DNA of 11,832 nucleotides from CAYRTD01 sp964595055 (GTDB lineage: Bacteria > Bacteroidota > Bacteroidia > Bacteroidales > GCA-2748055), in the NCBI GenBank assembly GCA_964595055.1, contig CAZQOV010000098.1, positions 1 to 11,832 of the forward strand, written 5' to 3'. The position numbers and the translations under genes were made by a program. Under the pieces are notes generated by a model. The model saw only the letters and a list, made by a program, of their open reading frames with translations. It made no database searches and was not told the origin of the DNA. This document shows, piece after piece, positions 8,403 to 11,832 of the stretch. Position 1 is the first letter of the stretch. Each line of letters opens with the position of its first letter.

Positions 8403-10763
8403 CTATTGTTTTTTAATAAAAAAGAAGGTTCCATTCTCATCTGCCAGTCCCTTAATTTTGCCAAATTGGGGTTTTTGCTGATTATCGATCACAACAGCAT
8501 CGGTTACTGTATTGACAATCTTTTCAATTGGCAGACAGGCATCTGTATTGTTACCCAGAACATTTGCGAATGTTTGGGTAAATTTACTTTTATCCACAGC
8601 CAGTTCATAACCGGCAGAAGAAAATACCTGGTAAGATTTTAGTTTGACCAGGGCCGGATCATTACAACTTTTATTTGCATTAAGCTCGGCTCTCATTGCC
8701 TGGTAGAAAGAAGGCCCGGACTCACAAGCGTCGGTAATTAACAGGGTATGATCAAGAATGGATGGATAAGATTCCATATGCGCCCTCATGGTATTGATGC
8801 TATAATAGGTAAACTCGTCATCTCTCTTTGCATCAACCGGAATCCAGTATCCATTTCCGCTCTCATTATTTTTTATGAATTTTCCATGACCTGCATACCA
8901 AATCAGGAGAGAATTTACTTTATTGATCTGCAACAAATCTCTGAGTTCTATTCTGAAAAAGCGTTCCATCTCTTCCTTGGTCATATCTTTCTTATGAATA
9001 ACATTGTGGATGGTATAATTGGCGAGTGCTGTCTTCATTAATTCGATGTCTCTGACCGGGCCGTCAAGACTTGCAAAGGTCTGATAGTTACTATTTTCGA
9101 TAAATACCACCCAGGTCTTGCCCATTGGATTTTCTTCCTGTATACTGGCAGATTCCCGATTAAGAATGAATGTGGTGTGGGTTATATTTCCATAACTGTC
9201 TTCTGCTCTAACGGTGAAACGGTCCCTGTTTTGAATGTTGATGTTGGCTGAGAAATCTGGATTCCGGGTATCCGGAATATAACTTGCCAGTACATCGTCG
9301 ATATAAATAGACTTTATTAGGCTTTCATCTTCAATCTTTCCCTGGATATACAGCATCGGATCGTTCGATTCCAACCATATAATATTGTTGTCGGAGGCAT
9401 AGGGGCGCATGATTTTAATGCCGGGTGGTGATACTTCTGTTCTGACAATTTCATAATTTATTTGCTGTGAATTCTCATACTCATCGATAATTTCAACTTT
9501 CAGTTTATCCATTTCCTGGATGTTTACAGAAGTGAGAAATTCAAAATAATCTTTTTTATCAGTGAAAGGAACCGGGTTGTCATTTACCAAAACTTTCCTG
9601 ATCCTGCTCTCATCTTTGGCCTGGCCTACCAGGGGTATTATATGCTCACTTTTTGGGACCTGAATTTTATTTCCCTGCAGTTCTTCAGGATTCAGCAACT
9701 TCACTTCAGGTTTATTGCTCTCCCTGTTCAATTCATAGAGTCGTTTTTCAGCTTCAGCCATTAATTCCCTGGCTTTATCGTCATCTTCAACAAATTCAGC
9801 CAATTTTTTATAGTCTTTTATAGCTTCATCAAAACGAAGGCTTTGCTCATAGGAGTATGCCCTGTTAAAGTAGGCTTCTGCATGATCGGGGTCGAGGTTA
9901 ATTACACGGCTGAAATCACTGATGGCATGCATGTGCTGTGCATAACCCTGGTAATATTTTGCCCGAAGAAAATACATTTCAGCATTTTCCGGCTCTTTCA
10001 GTAAGATGGTCGAGATGTCGTTGATGGCGGCTGAATAGTTTAGCTGATCGGCATAGATGGCACTTCTGACCTGGTATGCCGGAAGATACTCTTTGTTCAT
10101 CCGGATAACCCGGTTTACGTTCACCATTGCTACCTTATCTTCACCCTTCCTTCTTTGCAGATTGGCCAGGTTCACATAGGCTTCATAATAATTCCTGTTT
10201 TTTTTGATGGCATTCTCATAGGCTTCTTCGGCTAAATCCCAGGCTCCCAGCACTTCATTAATTTTTGCATAGTTAAATAAGTTGACATCGGTCTCTTTCA
10301 GCTTGAGCGCCTGTTTGGACATTTCAAGCGCCTCTTCGTATTTTTCCAGCTTCATAAGGGTCAATACCTTGAGCTCCTGAGCCTCTAAAAAGATGCGTTT
10401 TTCATTGAGGGCTTTGTTTACTTTTAACAGTGCATCTTCAAAATCTTCAAGAAGATAGCTCATCCTGGCTCCGTTATAAAAATATTCTTCGTTTTTATCA
10501 TCAAAAATGCCGAGTTTTTCATAATCTTCTCTGGCAAGTGCATATTTTTTTTGGATTTCGTAGGCTTTTGCTCTCAGTTCATAGGACTCTTCGTTATCGG
10601 GATCAATTTCGATGGCTTTGGAAAACTGATTTATTGCATCCTGATATTTCGCATTCTCAAGGAAATCCTTACCTACTTTGTAATAATGCCGGGCATTTTG
10701 GCTGTATGAAACAAATACCGTTAAAAAGAGCAGCATTTGGATCGAAAAGAAATATTTTTTCAT
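8403..10763 (-). CDS. Exported TPR / Ig-like / caspase-fold (peptidase C14-like) protein
   Basis: A 786-residue protein with four parts. A signal peptide (MKKYFF then a hydrophobic run) is probably cut after S21 (VSYS|QN). Nine consecutive TPR units span about 24-330, each near 34 residues. Two related immunoglobulin-like modules follow, at about 350-440 and 445-537. A C-terminal caspase fold begins at about 548, with strand WVVFIENSNY. The dyad is intact: H626 in WYAGHG and C680 in TDACESG, the classic GHG and DAC motifs of metacaspase/caspase-like peptidases. The absence of a second hydrophobic segment suggests a periplasmic or secreted location. The annotated start is the ATG at 10761-10763; the GTG immediately before it is in frame but less likely. 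It is the first gene of an operon with the propeller-phosphatase and has its own promoter. Peptidase activity is inferred from the dyad; substrate and the role of the TPR/Ig scaffold are unknown, but protein-protein docking is likely. Confidence 0.92.
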   Translation of the reverse strand: MKKYFFSIQMLLFLTVFVSYSQNARHYYKVGKDFLENAKYQDAINQFSKAIEIDPDNEESYELRAKAYEIQKKYALAREDYEKLGIFDDKNEEYFYNGARMSYLLEDFEDALLKVNKALNEKRIFLEAQELKVLTLMKLEKYEEALEMSKQALKLKETDVNLFNYAKINEVLGAWDLAEEAYENAIKKNRNYYEAYVNLANLQRRKGEDKVAMVNVNRVIRMNKEYLPAYQVRSAIYADQLNYSAAINDISTILLKEPENAEMYFLRAKYYQGYAQHMHAISDFSRVINLDPDHAEAYFNRAYSYEQSLRFDEAIKDYKKLAEFVEDDDKARELMAEAEKRLYELNRESNKPEVKLLNPEELQGNKIQVPKSEHIIPLVGQAKDESRIRKVLVNDNPVPFTDKKDYFEFLTSVNIQEMDKLKVEIIDEYENSQQINYEIVRTEVSPPGIKIMRPYASDNNIIWLESNDPMLYIQGKIEDESLIKSIYIDDVLASYIPDTRNPDFSANINIQNRDRFTVRAEDSYGNITHTTFILNRESASIQEENPMGKTWVVFIENSNYQTFASLDGPVRDIELMKTALANYTIHNVIHKKDMTKEEMERFFRIELRDLLQINKVNSLLIWYAGHGKFIKNNESGNGYWIPVDAKRDDEFTYYSINTMRAHMESYPSILDHTLLITDACESGPSFYQAMRAELNANKSCNDPALVKLKSYQVFSSAGYELAVDKSKFTQTFANVLGNNTDACLPIEKIVNTVTDAVVIDNQQKPQFGKIKGLADENGTFFFIKKQ

Positions 10764-10811
10764 CACTTAGGGTTTTCAGGTACAGTTAGTTTTACTCATT
10801 CACACACATTA

Positions 10812-10842
10812 CAAATATATACATTCTGTGAAAGAATGTAAA
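10812..10842 (-). promoter_or_regulatory. Bacteroidota-type promoter for the caspase/phosphatase operon
   Basis: On the - strand, TATATTTG (10812-10819) matches the Bacteroidota -7 consensus TAnnTTTG exactly. TTTA (10839-10842) stands 19 bases upstream, three of four bases matching the -33 TTTG and at the canonical spacing. It lies in the 88-base gap after ribD and predicts a leader of roughly 40 bases before the ATG at 10763. The rest of the gap shows no Shine-Dalgarno. The call rests on consensus and position only. Confidence 0.6.
10820..10840. promoter_or_regulatory. Candidate operator: perfect 8-bp dyad inside the promoter spacer
   Basis: TACATTCT (10820-10827) and AGAATGTA (10833-10840) form a perfect inverted repeat with a 5-base spacer (GTGAA). 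The 21-bp dyad fills almost exactly the space between the -33 and -7 elements of the operon promoter, where a dimeric repressor would block RNA polymerase. It begins only 11 bases after the ribD stop codon, so a weak terminator hairpin for ribD is the main alternative. Against that, the stem is A/T-rich and is followed on the - strand by TATATTTG rather than a T tract. Confidence 0.5.
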
Positions 10843-10851
10843 AGAGAGATT

Positions 10852-11832
10852 TCAGGTAATACTTTTTACCTTGATTTGCAGTTCATTGTTACGGAAAACA
10901 TCATAAAAATGATCTTTTTTTTCGATTTTCGGTGCAGGTACGCCCTTTTCAAATTTTAAACGACCGGTAAAAATCCTGGCTTCATCCCATAAATCCTTGG
11001 ATATAAAATGATTAATCAAAAAATGACCGCCCTCCACAATCAGGGATGAAATTCCCATTTCCAGCAATTTTCCGAGAAAATTATTCAACGAATAGTTGTC
11101 GTTGAGGCTAAAATATTTTGTGTTAATCCCCTTACCCTTCCTATTCCCAGAGGTGAAGATCCAGGTTTTTTCAGTATCATCCTTAATTTTAAAACTCTCC
11201 GGGATCCTGTTTTTTCTGTCTATAACAATTCTTACCGGACATTTTCCCGACCAGACTCTTACATTCAGGGCCGGATTATCGGTAAGAACGGTGTTTACTC
11301 CGGCTATGATCCCGCTTTCTTCCGCTCTCCATTTGTGTACCAGCATCCTGGCACTTTGGTTGGTGATCCAGTTGGGTTCCAGCGGATCCCCGGGTTTGCG
11401 TAGCTTATCGATAAAGCCATCACAGCTTTGGGCCCATTTCAGAATGACATATGGCCGGTTTAATTTTTGATTGACCAGAAAGCGGCGGTTAAGGAACTTT
11501 GCTTCTTTTTCAAGAATACCTGTGATAACCTTTATACCGGCTTCCCGAAGCATAGATTTTCCCCTTCCGGATACTTCCGGATGAGGATCTTCCATGGCTA
11601 TTACTACCCGAGGAATTTTTTTATCACGGATCAGCAATGAACAGGGAGGGGTTTTTCCAAAATGAGCACAGGGTTCAAGGCTTACATAAAGGGTGGATTT
11701 TTGCAACAGGCTGTGATCTTTAACGGAATTGATCGCATTGACCTCCGCATGCGGTCCGCCATATTCCTGGTGATAACCTTCGCCGATGATCATGTCCTTG
11801 TGAACAATAACCGAACCTACCATGGGGTTTAA
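10852..11832 (-). CDS. ribD: Bifunctional riboflavin biosynthesis deaminase/reductase RibD (5' end outside window)
   Basis: RibD catalyses two consecutive steps of riboflavin synthesis: deamination of the diaminopyrimidine ribosyl phosphate, then NADPH-dependent reduction of the ribose. The frame is open to the last base of the window, reading L-N-P before the Met at 11823. This matches the conserved (P)NPMVG motif, so that Met is internal and roughly 15-20 residues are missing. Numbering from it, the deaminase domain (to about 120) has zinc ligands H25, C52 and C61 (HAE; EPCAHFGKTPPC), with catalytic E27. The reductase domain begins near PYVILKWAQSCDG and includes WITNQSA, GVNTVLTDNPALNVR and the VEGG motif near the C terminus. 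It ends with TGA at 10852-10854. It precedes the caspase operon on the same strand by 88 bases, but the intervening promoter and its unrelated role suggest independent control. Confidence 0.96.
   Translation of the reverse strand, partial: LNPMVGSVIVHKDMIIGEGYHQEYGGPHAEVNAINSVKDHSLLQKSTLYVSLEPCAHFGKTPPCSLLIRDKKIPRVVIAMEDPHPEVSGRGKSMLREAGIKVITGILEKEAKFLNRRFLVNQKLNRPYVILKWAQSCDGFIDKLRKPGDPLEPNWITNQSARMLVHKWRAEESGIIAGVNTVLTDNPALNVRVWSGKCPVRIVIDRKNRIPESFKIKDDTEKTWIFTSGNRKGKGINTKYFSLNDNYSLNNFLGKLLEMGISSLIVEGGHFLINHFISKDLWDEARIFTGRLKFEKGVPAPKIEKKDHFYDVFRNNELQIKVKSIT

Noticed and set aside
10764..10766. GTG as the start of the caspase-like gene
   Set aside because: An ATG follows immediately and leads directly into a normal KKYFF signal peptide; the extra codon adds nothing.
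10430..10789. 119-codon open frame on the + strand over the start of the caspase-like gene
   Set aside because: It is antisense to the TPR/signal-peptide coding region, with no motif and no credible initiation context.

Overview
The window looks like chromosomal DNA of a member of the Bacteroidota, probably a free-living or environmental Bacteroidales/Marinilabiliales or Cytophagales relative. Four things point this way. DnaE carries a fused N-terminal DEDDh exonuclease. A double seven-bladed Reg_prop sensor is present, a protein type concentrated in this phylum. Genes lack Shine-Dalgarno sequences and have A/T-rich leaders. One promoter matches the Bacteroidota -7 consensus TAnnTTTG exactly. 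The phylum call is fairly firm; anything narrower is a guess.

Left part, + strand: the 3' portion of a large dnaE (exonuclease-PHP-polymerase-OB fusion, cut by the window start) is followed by trxA and then by a LOG-family nucleotide phosphoribohydrolase gene. Between trxA and the LOG gene lies a non-coding stretch with a 98-bp inverted-repeat structure (perfect 14-bp arms, 70-nt interior).

Middle and right part, - strand: the LOG gene converges on, and overlaps by 4 bp, a two-gene unit read from right to left. Its first gene encodes an exported TPR/Ig-like/caspase-fold protein with an intact His-Cys dyad. Five bases later comes a 1080-residue transmembrane protein with a 14-blade periplasmic propeller, a Y_Y_Y domain, one membrane helix, a coiled coil and a cytoplasmic SpoIIE-type PP2C phosphatase. 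In front of the pair is a good Bacteroidota promoter with a perfect 8-bp dyad in the spacer between its -33 and -7 elements. At the right edge, also on the - strand, is a ribD missing its first few codons.

How they may work together: dnaE, trxA, the LOG gene and ribD are housekeeping genes for replication, thiol redox, nucleotide turnover and riboflavin synthesis. The unusual part is the caspase/propeller-phosphatase pair. Both proteins are predicted to expose large domains to the periplasm, they are almost certainly cotranscribed, and they appear to sit behind one regulated promoter. My inference is a signalling module in which an envelope event, possibly proteolysis by or activation of the caspase-like protein, is sensed by the propeller and passed to a cytoplasmic phosphoprotein target. 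No partner kinase, STAS protein or sigma factor is present in the window. No tRNA, rRNA, CRISPR array, insertion sequence or phage gene was seen.
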